A DNA stretch of 64,000 bases from Bradyrhizobium sp. CCGUVB1N3 (GCF_024199925.1 NZ_JANADR010000001.1:7381501-7445500); one strand, 5' to 3'; numbered from the stretch's first letter, positions 45,301 through 55,179 are shown. Numbers and translations are program-made. The notes: generated by a model not told the origin, from the letters alone.

Positions 45301-47481
45301 ATGTTTCAAGAGCAAGAGGTGGAACGGGACAGGCCCGAAAGCTTCGAGCAGCACTTGCACGGGACGCTCCGAGCCGACGCTCTCGTTTCTGGAGGGGCTT
45401 CCCCTCAAGACCGATATTGGCCGCATCTATCTGACAAAGATCGTCGCTACATCGAGGGCGCGGCACAGGAGTTTGCGCGCCTGGGGCTGCGACCGGGGAC
45501 CGTTACTAATTATGCTCGAGCACTTCGTAGATTGGGGAATCATCTCGGGGAACAGGGCCAAACGATTCTTGGAGTCGAGCACGGTTTTTTAGTCGCTCAC
45601 GCCGAAAAGGCTTTCCCGCGTGACCCGCAAATGGTTCTCGCGCTAAACGCCCTTCGGGCGTATCGCGATCCCGGTGCTCCAAATAGGAAACGTCCACGTA
45701 ACGAAATCTCTGTGGAAGATGCGAGGCTCATCGACGAGGCGGTCCGGGCTGATGCTACTTGCCGGAATCTGAAGCCAAGAACAAGCGAGGGTTACGCTAT
45801 GGCTCTTTGCCGCTTGGGAATGCATCTCAAGGAGCAGGGCCATACGATCGCTGGAGCCGATGGCGACTTCCTGGTCGCCCACGTTAAAAAGTGTTTCCCG
45901 CGTGACGCGGAAATGGGTACCGCGTTGAACGCGCTTCGGAAGTATCGCGACCCCGGTGCTCCAGTTAACCAGCGCCCAGTTATGGAAGTCTCTGAGGAAG
46001 ACGCGCGTCTCATCGACAGCGCGATCCTGGCCGCTACTCCGCGCCGGGGATGGAAACCGAGCACCGTCGAAGTGTATGTTAGGAGCTTGCGCAAGCTCGC
46101 GGACTCTCTCGGGCCTCAGCAAACGATAACTGCAATCGATCACAACTCTCTAGTCGCTCACGTCAATAAGTCATTCCCGAATAGCTGGACGATGAAGACG
46201 GCGTTGGTAGCCCTTCGTGAGTATCGTGAGCCCAAAATTTTACCTGATCTCGGGCCCCGAGGTCGTCGCCCCTCCGGGGAAGGCGGGCATGTTACCGATG
46301 ATGTGGCCCGTTCCAGCGGGCGCCCAACAGAGAACAGGGACTCGATCGATTCTCGGCTTCTAACCGCTCCACGGTCATCAGCCGACGATATCCCGGAGTT
46401 CAGGGGACAATGGGGGGACCCTCACGCGGCGCTCGGGGCATCCCCGGCGGAACAAGGGCAGGTCCCCGCGGGGGCGCAATTTGCCGATTACGATCAGGAG
46501 CAGCTTTGGCGGGATGTGGAGCAAGCCGGATCGCGGGCGACGGCCGGGTGGGACGGTTCTTGGTCGGGACCGTCGTTGCAATCGGATCAAACTGCCGGGT
46601 CGCAAACGGTCAGTTACGACCAGGATCAGCTTTGGTGCGAGGTGGACCAAGCCGGAGGGCGGCCACCTGCCGCGTTGGGCGCGCCCCCCTGGTCGGGGCT
46701 ATCGTCGCAGTCGGATCAATCTGCGCGCTCCGAGGCAACTTGGTCGCCACAGATACCGCCCAGCTTTGATTGGAGTCTATTTCCCGACGGGACGCCCGCT
46801 TGGTCGCCGTCCATTTGGCAGGACCTGCGAGATGATGCACATGATGTGTCGGCGTTTCCGAGCACAACCTCCGATGCGTTGGAAGCGCCGTCCCCCGATC
46901 GCAGCGGGCGGGTGCTCGGCGCTGGGGAATGGCTGGGCGACCAGCATATCCTGCGGGATTACGAACTGCTGATGCAGGACTTGCAGCAGAACGATCCGGA
47001 CCTTGCCGCCCGGACGCGGCTCGTCGATCCCCTCATCGCCCACTATCAACTGCGCCTGGGACTTGCGAGCGTGATGCTCGCCGCCTTCCAGCGCATTGTA
47101 AATGTCGGTGGTAACGATACAGCCGACTTCCTGTTCATGCCAGTGAGCGACGCCAGTGCTTCGGATCCTGTTCGCCGCGGCACCCACTGGTCGCTGCTGC
47201 TCGTTGACCGTCGCGAGCGGGCAAGTCCAGTTGCCTATCACTACGACTCTCACCGGGGACAAAACGATGAGCTTGCAGAAAGACTCGCACTACGGCTGCG
47301 TGCGCGCCTTGAGTCCGTCCGCATGACCCAGCAGCGGAACGACTATGATTGCGGCGTCTTCGTGGTGGATGGCACGCGGACGCTGGTTAGCCGATTGTCG
47401 GAAAGATGGCGGCCGGCCGAGCTGCACCTTGACAACCTCATCGTCGATCGGCTGGCACTGCGAAACCGACTGGCGGGTTGA
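45301..47481 (+). CDS. nopD: NopD-like type III effector, C48 (SUMO/ubiquitin-like) protease
   Basis: A 726-residue protein from the ATG at 45301; the frame is open from a TTG at 45226, but that is only 15 bases after the tts box. The C-terminal ~200 residues form a C48/Ulp1 peptidase with a full catalytic set: H629 in THWSLLLVD, D649 in YHYDSHRG, Q in MTQQRND and C684 in DYDCGVFV. The N-terminal 300 residues hold three repeats of about 90 residues, each ending in a pattern like HVKKCFPRDAEMGTALNALRKYRDPGAP. The centre has two repeats around DYDQEQLWRDVEQAG. Repeats of this kind are known in Bradyrhizobium NopD-type effectors, which remove SUMO in host cells. Secretion is inferred from the tts box. 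Confidence 0.85.
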   Translation: MFQEQEVERDRPESFEQHLHGTLRADALVSGGASPQDRYWPHLSDKDRRYIEGAAQEFARLGLRPGTVTNYARALRRLGNHLGEQGQTILGVEHGFLVAHAEKAFPRDPQMVLALNALRAYRDPGAPNRKRPRNEISVEDARLIDEAVRADATCRNLKPRTSEGYAMALCRLGMHLKEQGHTIAGADGDFLVAHVKKCFPRDAEMGTALNALRKYRDPGAPVNQRPVMEVSEEDARLIDSAILAATPRRGWKPSTVEVYVRSLRKLADSLGPQQTITAIDHNSLVAHVNKSFPNSWTMKTALVALREYREPKILPDLGPRGRRPSGEGGHVTDDVARSSGRPTENRDSIDSRLLTAPRSSADDIPEFRGQWGDPHAALGASPAEQGQVPAGAQFADYDQEQLWRDVEQAGSRATAGWDGSWSGPSLQSDQTAGSQTVSYDQDQLWCEVDQAGGRPPAALGAPPWSGLSSQSDQSARSEATWSPQIPPSFDWSLFPDGTPAWSPSIWQDLRDDAHDVSAFPSTTSDALEAPSPDRSGRVLGAGEWLGDQHILRDYELLMQDLQQNDPDLAARTRLVDPLIAHYQLRLGLASVMLAAFQRIVNVGGNDTADFLFMPVSDASASDPVRRGTHWSLLLVDRRERASPVAYHYDSHRGQNDELAERLALRLRARLESVRMTQQRNDYDCGVFVVDGTRTLVSRLSERWRPAELHLDNLIVDRLALRNRLAG

Positions 47482-47519
47482 CGTCAGCCTCTACTGATAG
47501 AGCTGGGCTTGGAGCGGCT

Positions 47520-47760
47520 CTCGCCGAGACCTGGGCTTACGGCACCGGTCCCTTGTCGCTGAAGCCATGGTCGGGCCGCAGCCGTCCACCGAAACTGATG
47601 CGTCACGACCGTCAGATTAGCCGGCCACGGTCAAAGCGCTCGCGATTGGGCCTGCCGGCCAAAGCTTGGCGCACCATCGCGTGGCGCAAGGAGCGAACGA
47701 AAAACTGAGCTCGCGCTTTGATGGCGTGCGGGTCCGTGCGGGCGTACCGTGATTATTGGC
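47520..47760 (+). mobile_element. IS701-family transposase remnant
   Basis: Frames here carry the C-terminal pattern of IS701-type transposases in pieces: SLKPWSGRSRPPKL, then in another phase GLPAKAWRTIAWR and in a third ANEKLSSRFDGVRVRAG. At least two frameshifts have broken it and no inverted repeat was seen. Confidence 0.65.
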
Positions 47761-47889
47761 AAACCTCCCGATGATTGCAGCAATGATTGCTGCATCGAAT
47801 GGTACGCATCCGACGACGGTCCGTGGGTAGGCCGTTTTGGAAGGTTGATCGCGCTTAAGCGGCGCGACCAGTCATGGAAACCGAGCTGC

Positions 47890-48046
47890 GAAACCCTGCT
47901 TTGCAAATCGAACTGAAGCGCTCATTCAGGATGTTCCAGTCGATCAGCGATGCCAAACCGCACCAGCGGATGACCCATGTCGATGATCTGATCGAGCGCC
48001 GGAAGCAACAGGTTTTTCTGGCGATCATCCCGCGGCTTGCTCATCG
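47890..48046 (-). mobile_element. IS5-family transposase remnant
   Basis: On the minus strand from 48046 the frame reads MSKPRDDRQKNLLLPALDQI and IDMGHPLV, the start of IS5-family transposases; after one frameshift DWNILNERFSSICKAG follows. About 50 codons survive. Confidence 0.65.
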
Positions 48047-48307
48047 CATTCCCCAATGTCGACGACGCCGTCAGGGAATCACGAATCGCCCAAAAGAAAA
48101 ATCCTAAAACGCAAGAAAGCGAGGTCCAACACCCCGCCTTCCTGTAAAATCGAATACTATATCAAGACCAACCCTGCTTATTTCTCAGGTCAATCCGCAT
48201 TCTTCACCGACGACTCATCCGGCGCCGCCCCGTCCTCCCAAAGATCACGATTGCGACGGAGTCACGTGGAAGCGGACATCGTCAACCGTTTGCAATCAAC
48301 GAACGCT

Positions 48308-50035
48308 TCACAGTTCGATGCCGCGATCGCTGAGCACCTGGTGCAGGACCTCACTTTTGATCTCGCGGGCGATTTCTTTAATGATCTCGGCTCCGAGCCC
48401 CCGTTCGGCATCGAGATCGCCTATCAGACCACGCTCCGCGAGCCCCTGGTTCAGGCGGGTTTGAAACTCCTCGCCCGACGCCTCGGCGAGCCGCGCCTGC
48501 ATCTCGGCATGGTCTTCGGGGGCGATGCGCCTCATAACCGTCTCCCACGGTTGCCAGCTCGTTGCCAGATAGTCCGTAAAGCCCGTCGTCTCCTGGCTCC
48601 GCACAGAGGTCTCGGCGCTGGCAATGTCTTCCTCGTTGACGTGAGAGACATTCAAGAAGCGCATGTCCGGGGCGATGTGCCGGAGCTCCAGCGGCTCGCG
48701 CAGCTGCGTCTGGTAGGCAAGATAGACCTCGATCTCGTCGACCTCGGCGTCCGGGTCGGCAAGGCGGAGCGAATCGACCCTCTGGCGCGCGATCCTGTCC
48801 AGCGCTTCCAAGCGGAACATGACACGGCCATGCTGGAGCAATTCGTCGAGCCGACCGTCATAGGCGCCTTCTTCGACGTCAGCGTTCACGCGTGCGGTCT
48901 GCATGCGGTTCCAGGTCAAAGTGATGCGATCCTCACAGCTCATGCTTGCTTCGGAAGCCAGCTCGAAGAGCTGCTCGCGCAATGGCGGCCTTGCCATCCC
49001 CTGCCGCAGATCCTCGATCACCGCCTGCCGGAACGCGTCATTGCTATAGTTCACAGTGCCCCGGAGCCTGTCGAGGAAACGTGCATAGTCCTGGGCACCC
49101 GGCTCCAGGGCGAATCGTTGCCAGGCGGCTACCGCCGCCGGCTCGCCCTCCAGCCAGTCCGCGACAACCTCGTGCAGGGGCCGCGGCTCAACTTCCTCCG
49201 CGCCTTCGTCCATCGAGAGAAAGATCTGCGGGCCAGCATAGTCCCCGGCGTGCATGGCTGCCGACAGGTGGGTCACCACCGGCTCAGGCAGCGGATTATT
49301 TTCCAAATCAACGCTGGACTCGCGACCTAGGTGCGTCAGCAGGGTGTCGGGAACGCTGGTCAGCTGATTGTTGCGGGCGCCGAGCCAGAGGAGCTCGGCG
49401 GGGAACGTCTCGGGCAGGTTGGTCAGCCCGTTGTGGCCAGCGCTCAGCCATTCGAGCCCTGCGGGGAGGGGCTCGGGCAGATTGGTAAGCTGATTGTAGT
49501 CGACGTTCAGGCGCTGGAGCCTGGCTGGCAAGTCGGGCAGACTGGTCAGCCGGTTGCCGCTGGCATCCAACTCGCGAAGCGTTGGCGGAAGGGCGGTCAG
49601 ATGCGTTAGCTGGTTATTGTCGACCATCAGGCGCCGGAGCCGGGGTGGCAGGCCTGCGGGCAGGCTGGTCAGCCTGTTGCTGATGGCGTAGAGCCGCCGG
49701 AGATCGGTCGGAAGGGGGGCGGGCAAGGCGGTCAGGGACAAGGAAGATAGATCCAGACTCTCATGGACATCGCCCTGCTCCCGCCAATCACTGGTTCGAC
49801 TAACCGCCTCTTGCCGGTTCTCGCCTTCTGCCTGCCTCTCTTCGGCAGCCCAACCCGCCAAGATCTGATCCTGGGACGAGCCGGGGTCGGCGGCAGATAC
49901 CCGCGTATTCGTCAAGGCTTCGGCCCATCGCGCCGCGGCGGGAGACCCAGGTTCGGAGGTTTCGGAATCGGACGTTTCGATCTCGGAAGATTCCGAGGCG
50001 GCGCCGGCGCCAAGCTGCACCTGTTCTGTATTCAT
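48308..50035 (-). CDS. nopM: NopM-like type III effector, LRR-NEL E3 ubiquitin ligase
   Basis: A 575-residue protein from the ATG at 50035 (a TTG lies 8 codons upstream). Residues 1-70 are polar, Ser/Glu/Ala-rich and signal-like. Residues 90-265 contain about eight leucine-rich repeats of the bacterial type (LxxLPxxLPxxLxxLxxxxNxLTxLP), which bind the host target. The C-terminal ~300 residues are the NEL ubiquitin ligase domain with the catalytic cysteine at C367 in SMSCEDRITLTWNRM. IpaH, SspH and rhizobial NopM share this layout. NopM of Sinorhizobium fredii acts in legume cells. A tts box lies 316 bp upstream on the same strand. It looks full-length and active. Confidence 0.93.
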   Translation of the reverse strand: MNTEQVQLGAGAASESSEIETSDSETSEPGSPAAARWAEALTNTRVSAADPGSSQDQILAGWAAEERQAEGENRQEAVSRTSDWREQGDVHESLDLSSLSLTALPAPLPTDLRRLYAISNRLTSLPAGLPPRLRRLMVDNNQLTHLTALPPTLRELDASGNRLTSLPDLPARLQRLNVDYNQLTNLPEPLPAGLEWLSAGHNGLTNLPETFPAELLWLGARNNQLTSVPDTLLTHLGRESSVDLENNPLPEPVVTHLSAAMHAGDYAGPQIFLSMDEGAEEVEPRPLHEVVADWLEGEPAAVAAWQRFALEPGAQDYARFLDRLRGTVNYSNDAFRQAVIEDLRQGMARPPLREQLFELASEASMSCEDRITLTWNRMQTARVNADVEEGAYDGRLDELLQHGRVMFRLEALDRIARQRVDSLRLADPDAEVDEIEVYLAYQTQLREPLELRHIAPDMRFLNVSHVNEEDIASAETSVRSQETTGFTDYLATSWQPWETVMRRIAPEDHAEMQARLAEASGEEFQTRLNQGLAERGLIGDLDAERGLGAEIIKEIAREIKSEVLHQVLSDRGIEL

Positions 50036-50350
50036 CGAGGCCGTCTCTTCGGTAGCCAAATCATTAAGGGAATGCGCCGGAGCGGCGCTGTTCGAAGCTC
50101 GCGGCTGTCACCGCTGGTGGTGATCACCACGACTGATGAAGCAGGCGAATAAAAGATCGGCTCCCGTCAAACACCGCCCAACACGTTTCTCCATTTTACC
50201 CACCGAGCAGTGCTGCCAGAGATAGCGCGTCCGCACCAAATCTCAGTTTCCAATCGCTTCAGATTGCTAAAGGGATCCATCATTCCCCTCTGCCAGATCT
50301 GAGCTGATCAGGCCGGGCCTGTCTGTCCAGATCGAGACGTTCTCATGCTC

Positions 50351-50380
50351 TGACCGGTTTTGCTGTCGATAAGCTGACAA
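50351..50380 (-). promoter_or_regulatory. tts box of the NopM-like gene
   Basis: Read on the minus strand it begins TTGTCAGCTTATCGACAGC and continues AAAACCGG. It matches the tts-box core well, with one or two mismatches in the second half-site, and points to the NopM-like gene, giving a leader of about 315 bases. Confidence 0.75.
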
Positions 50381-51126
50381 ACCCCATAACGATCCCAAAT
50401 TGCACGGATGGAACTCTCGAAGATTTCGAAGCCAGCAGTCCGCTGAAGAAAAGCCGGCAACTGTCAATCAGAGCTTCGAGCTGACAGGTGCCGATGGCGG
50501 CGTGCCGGCAGCTTGCGCTCACGGTTGGCGAGCTTGGTGCGCTTTGGGGGGCGCGGCCGGCCTCGCGCTGTTCGGCCCGCGCCAGCCAGACGGTGCGGAC
50601 GAAAGAAAAGAAAAGCAAGGGATGCACGTCTGAACGACAACTGCTCGACTTGATCGAGTCCACTCCGCAGCACGGGCGCGCCGGGCATGCGATGCGGCAG
50701 TGACGGTCGCCCGCTTGTCGTTCTTCAATGAGCAGAAGCTCATCATGCGAAAGAGCGCCGTGACTTCCGTTGTTGCACGGCCATCGTTGGCGACCTCCTC
50801 CACAATATTGCGCCGATTGCTAGAGGTGACCCGCTCCCCCCAAATTCCAGTGCACGACTTCCAGCGGACGCTCATTCTATCGGCGCCGTTTCACGAGGCG
50901 CAAGACATCAGCTCGCCGCTGCCGAATCAGCAATGCTGCAGCGAATTGCAGCATTGACGCATCTATATCTGCGAATCGAGGCTCATAACGGGCAACGCCG
51001 AACGGACATGCAAGGCAGGAACTTCGCCGGGACGGTGACGCCGGATGCTTCCTGCTTTGTGCACCGCTTTGTTTCGATTCTGATCCAATCAGTCTTAGGA
51101 TCATGCCGAAAGCTATGCCGCTTGAT
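50381..51126. other. Intergenic region
   Basis: A minus frame at 50519-50875 (start MSVRWKSCTGIWGERV) has protein-like composition but no known family; it could be a small gene. Otherwise nothing was recognised. Confidence 0.4.
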
Positions 51127-51810
51127 TCAATGTTCGCCGGTCGGTCCAATCGAATCGTGTTCGCCTGGCACACCCTCGACATCTTTCGATTCGGGCAATT
51201 GCTGGTGGACTTGGACAGGAGATGATTGAGCGGAACGCGACACAGGCGCGGCATGGTAGCGCTTGGTCAGCGGCATCAGACCGGTCGCGAAGAGCAGACT
51301 CAAGATCGTTACGCCGAACACCCTGAAGGTCACCCAGACATCCGTACTCTGGGTTCGCCAGATGACCTCGTTCAAGATCGCCATGCCTGCGAAAAACGCC
51401 GCCCAGAGGAGGGTGAGGATACGCCAGCCCTTCGGTGTCAGATTGAAAATGTGATCCAATAGCACCACAATGAAGGAGCGGCCAAACAGAAGTCCACCGC
51501 CGAGAACCGCCGAAAGCAGTGCGCTGACGACTGTTGCATCGAGCTTGATGAACGTCTCGTCATGCATCACCAGCGTCAGCGTACCGAATACCAGCACGCT
51601 GACGCAGGTGATCAGCGCTGTGATCGGCATGTAACCCTTCACCACGAGGGAGACGATCTCTGCCAGGACAGTCACCCCCATGAATGCGGCAGTAGCCGCG
51701 AACAGCTGAAATTTCGCGTTCACACCATAGAAGACGATCAGCGGACCGAGCTCGGTTAAGAAGAACATCTTACGCGGTGAGTCTTGTCCATGAACTGCGT
51801 TTGTCACCAT
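51127..51810 (-). CDS. YciB/IspZ-family inner membrane septation protein
   Basis: A 227-residue protein with five to six membrane segments and the family markers [45 protein letters not shown] and [16 protein letters not shown]. YciB (septation protein A) affects cell shape and envelope synthesis. The last ~45 residues ([15 protein letters not shown]...) form a polar extension beyond the usual C-terminus. It is a second-copy type of gene for an island; no partner is nearby. Confidence 0.88.
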   Translation of the reverse strand: MVTNAVHGQDSPRKMFFLTELGPLIVFYGVNAKFQLFAATAAFMGVTVLAEIVSLVVKGYMPITALITCVSVLVFGTLTLVMHDETFIKLDATVVSALLSAVLGGGLLFGRSFIVVLLDHIFNLTPKGWRILTLLWAAFFAGMAILNEVIWRTQSTDVWVTFRVFGVTILSLLFATGLMPLTKRYHAAPVSRSAQSSPVQVHQQLPESKDVEGVPGEHDSIGPTGEH

Positions 51811-51962
51811 TTCAAATCCATCTTTCGTACCCGCATAACGCTAAGACATAGAATATGCAATTTAATGTTGCGTAGGCAGGTCCCGCTCTTCGCATGGCAT
51901 GCTTGCATTAACCGCAGCCTCGGTTCGGCACGCTGCTTGCCTCGCAACAGAAGCGGAGGGGC

Positions 51963-52498
51963 TAAATCTTGCAATCCAAAACGTGCTCACGATCAAGCCG
52001 CAACGGTCATTTTGGGACAAGATCATCATTCTTCACGGACAGCGGCACTGGTTTCAAAACAGAGACGAACTCTACAAGGATGGGCAGCGGCTCTCGCGTC
52101 ACTCTTACGACGTCTATCTGCTCCTCGCTTCAGAACATGGCATGAGTGCGATGGCCGATCTCGAGCTCGCGAAGAGCTGCGCTGATCACCCTCGTCCTTA
52201 TTTCGATCGAAAGCCTCTCGACCTCGATCTGGCTACTCCCGGGACGTTCGGCATCGCGCCACCCGAGGGCATGCTCGGCCCCCTGGAGGAAGATTACGAC
52301 AAGATGGACGGCATGATCTTCGGAGAAATCCCACCGTTTCAAGACATCATCGAACGAATCGCAGAAGCGACCTTGAACAATCGACCGAAATCCGGAAACG
52401 AGAAGGTCGGACTCGGCCATCCTGCGAGATCGAACACCCGAATAGGCCGCCGCCGCCGATCAGCACCGGCAAGCCGCGCTCTCCTAGCCAGAGCATGA
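51963..52498 (+). pseudogene. AbiEii-type nucleotidyltransferase toxin, C-terminal fragment
   Basis: The frame encodes the C-terminal half of an AbiEii/AbiGii-like toxin: SFWDKIIILHGQRHWFQNRDEL, RLSRHSYDVYLLLASEHG, GTFGIAPPEGMLGPLEEDYDKMDGMIFGEIPPF. The N-terminal nucleotidyltransferase domain with its GG/DxD-type motif is absent, and no antitoxin precedes it. An ATG upstream at 51899 would make a 199-residue product, but it is very probably a relic of a phage-defence module. Confidence 0.75.
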
Positions 52499-53240
52499 TT
52501 TGGACACGTGTGAAGCGGCGTTCCCTGGCGACGCGCGCGGCGCGTTCGTGCGGAAATCATAAGAGTCCGAAGTGCGAAGACCACGCTCCCAATCTCACTG
52601 CGCTTTAGGCATGCCGATCGCGCTGACCGCCATTGCGGGGGCGCAAGGTGAGCACGGCCCTGCGGCTGCTCTGAATCGGCACGAGCCTGCCGATCCTCCC
52701 AATGGCATGATCGCGGGAAGCGGGGGTGCGGACTGGCTTTGTGGGCGCGTCCGCCAATGGCGGCCCGGGCTTTACTCGCTGCGCTCGCCGAGCCTTGGGT
52801 CTTGGCCCCTTCGGGTAGCAATCCCTCGCGTAAGACATCCTGAGCTCCTCGCCGGGGACACTCGGGAAAGGGGCCCGCCGGCATGACGAAGTATGCCGGC
52901 GTCGCTATCACTGCCCCTGTCCCGGGTGCCCTTTTAACCGGTCTCCTCGCGGCACTCGGTCCCGCGTGCCGCCTTCGGCGTCGCTATGCTCACGCTCTTG
53001 CGGGTGCCATTTTCAATGAGGCGATGCGCCCCTGGCGCACGCCTGGCCCCAGGCGACAGTCTCGTCATCGACCACAGAATGACACATCGCGCTTTTGTGA
53101 CTCTCTTGCTCGCGCTTGCAACTCCTTTCGTTTTCGAGGCGGAGGGTCAGCGCAATTCCACGCATCGATGGCAAAGCCGATCCCAGGTAAAAATGCAGCT
53201 GGAGTGCTGAGGCATCTTTCAGTTTTGACCAAGGACGATC
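52499..53240. other. Stretch without a recognisable gene
   Basis: GC-rich sequence with long but featureless frames on both strands. No motif, terminator or repeat of note. Confidence 0.45.
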
Positions 53241-55103
53241 CTATTGCTCGATCGATCCTTCGGTCGCGCCTCCCATTTGGTCTACACCATTGTTCGGCAG
53301 CACCCAAAGTCGATCCTGTGTGTGCGTCAGCGAGCCCGCTAACTCGTCAAAGGCCGTCTTCATATCGGCATAGGCAGCCTCCTTCAACTCGACATCGGCC
53401 GGATCCACCCCCACGTAGGCGGCCGCCTCCGTTAAATAGTCCGGGTGCTTGGGCATTTGAATCTCGTTGGTCCAGCCTAGACCGAGATATGGGAAGTGAT
53501 CGGCCGGCAGGGTGACCCGGCTGTCGTCCAGCTTCGCAAGGTAGTCCGCCGCCCAATCGTGGATTGTATAGGCTTCAAGTTTGTCCATCATCGACCGCCA
53601 GCGCTTGATACGCTCATCGCGCGGCATCTCTGCCGCCTTGGATATCGCGACTGCGATGTCTTCCGGGCGGTTCGGATCTATGAGCAGTGCTTCATCCTCA
53701 TTGAACCCTTCAGCCGCACCGGCAAACTTCGACAAAACCAGAACGCCGGGATCGTCCGGATCTTGTGCGGCAACATATTCTTTTGCCACCAGATTCATGC
53801 CGTCGGCCAATGGCGTCACAACACCAACGTCCGCGGCGCGGTAAAGACGGGCGAGTGCAGCCTGGCTGAAGGGTTCGTTCTTGTAGTGGACCGGTTTGAA
53901 ATTGTCCGTGCTATGCTCGGCATTGACTTGGTTGATCGCTTTCTCGACATCTTTGCTATACTCCTGATACGCTTCGATGTCGGCGCGTGAGGGGGGCGCG
54001 ATCTGCAGGAGCGAGATGCTGCCCGGATTGGCCGCCAACACGTGGTTGAAGGCTTCGACCCGCTTGTCGATACCCTTGGTATACTCGAGCCGGTCGACGC
54101 CGATCGCAAGCTTGGGGCCACTGAGCTGCTCCAGCAAAGACGAGATTTTTGCTTCCTCCTCAGCAGGAAGCTCTGCAGGAAGATGTTCTGTGAACTGCTT
54201 CGGATCGATACTGATTGGAAAATTATGACATCGCGACTGGCCACGCTCCGTGAGCACTACGCCATCCTTGCTCTCCAGCCCGAGATGTGACTTCAGACAG
54301 GCAAGGAAATTGCTCACGTCCCGTTTTGTCTGAAAGCCGATCAGATCGTACTCCAGCATCGATTTCATCAGTTTACGATGATTGGGCACTCGTTCGATCA
54401 TGTCAGGCGTCGGCCATGGCGTATGGAGGAAGAAGCCGGTCGGCCGGTCGACGCCGATTTTATGCAGATCAGCCGCGAGCGGAATCAAATGATAATCATG
54501 CACCCAGAATGCGTCCCGATCCCGCAAGTTGAACGCCACCTGCGCGATATGGTCGTTGATTGCGCGATAGCTTTCATAGTCACCTTCCTCGCCCGAGATG
54601 CGGTCGGCGAGGGAGTGGAGCACCGGCCACAGCATCGAATTCGAAAAACCTCGATAATAGCCACGATGGGGCCCTTTCGGCAGATCGAGCCTGGCCACGT
54701 GACCTTCGCCAATCTTCTCGAGCGACAGGGACCGGTCAATCTGATCGCTCCGCTTGTCCGACGAGCCTATCCAGATCGCGCCGGAGCGTTCCACGACGGG
54801 CTCGAGGGCCGCGGCAAGCCCCCCGGTCTGGGCTTTAGTGGGGTCGAAGGGCGAAACGCGGTTCGAAATGACGACAAGCTTCATGTCTGATTGCTGGGCT
54901 GTCGCATTGCGGTTGACCTCGGACTGCACCGAGACACCAGGACCGGCAGCACCTGTATCGCCTTGTGGCTCTTGTCCCGGTGGTGGCGCGCTCAGTTGCT
55001 GGTCGAAGACCGCCTGATCCATTCGTTCATGTTGCTCAGTGGCGAATGATGTACTATCGGGAACCGACGCTGCTGCGTTGAGTGTGTCAGAAATTCGATC
55101 CAT
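53241..55103 (-). CDS. Trehalose-6-phosphate synthase with N-terminal extension; candidate type III effector
   Basis: A 620-residue protein. Residues 74-~545 are a complete OtsA-type GT20 enzyme, which makes trehalose-6-phosphate from UDP-glucose and glucose-6-phosphate: SNRVSPFDP, GGLAAAL, YYRGFSNSMLWPVLH, WVHDYHLIPL, FFLHTPWP, GVDRLEYTKGIDKR and PLADGMNLVAKEY all carry their known catalytic or binding residues. Unlike normal OtsA (about 470 residues) it has a 73-residue polar N-terminus rich in Ser, Gln, Asp and Pro, and about 75 extra C-terminal residues. GGAG precedes the ATG, and a close tts-box match ends 45 bp upstream. Together these indicate a type III secreted enzyme, like RipTPS of Ralstonia. 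Secretion is inferred. A cytosolic osmoprotectant role remains possible. Confidence 0.88.
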   Translation of the reverse strand: MDRISDTLNAAASVPDSTSFATEQHERMDQAVFDQQLSAPPPGQEPQGDTGAAGPGVSVQSEVNRNATAQQSDMKLVVISNRVSPFDPTKAQTGGLAAALEPVVERSGAIWIGSSDKRSDQIDRSLSLEKIGEGHVARLDLPKGPHRGYYRGFSNSMLWPVLHSLADRISGEEGDYESYRAINDHIAQVAFNLRDRDAFWVHDYHLIPLAADLHKIGVDRPTGFFLHTPWPTPDMIERVPNHRKLMKSMLEYDLIGFQTKRDVSNFLACLKSHLGLESKDGVVLTERGQSRCHNFPISIDPKQFTEHLPAELPAEEEAKISSLLEQLSGPKLAIGVDRLEYTKGIDKRVEAFNHVLAANPGSISLLQIAPPSRADIEAYQEYSKDVEKAINQVNAEHSTDNFKPVHYKNEPFSQAALARLYRAADVGVVTPLADGMNLVAKEYVAAQDPDDPGVLVLSKFAGAAEGFNEDEALLIDPNRPEDIAVAISKAAEMPRDERIKRWRSMMDKLEAYTIHDWAADYLAKLDDSRVTLPADHFPYLGLGWTNEIQMPKHPDYLTEAAAYVGVDPADVELKEAAYADMKTAFDELAGSLTHTQDRLWVLPNNGVDQMGGATEGSIEQ

Positions 55104-55148
55104 TCCGTATCTCCGTTTTGATACAGCCTCGCAGAGTTTCCTTGTCAG

Positions 55149-55179
55149 CTAGCAGGCATAGCTTTCTGGAAGCTGACGA
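55149..55179 (-). promoter_or_regulatory. tts box of the trehalose-6-phosphate synthase gene
   Basis: Read on the minus strand: TCGTCAGCTTCCAGAAAGCT, then ATGCC and CTAG. It is the best tts-box match in the window, with two mismatches in the core, 45 bp before the start codon. Confidence 0.82.

Noticed and set aside
48056-49330. 424-codon plus-strand frame
   Set aside because: It is antisense to the NEL domain of the NopM-like gene and contains no independent motif.
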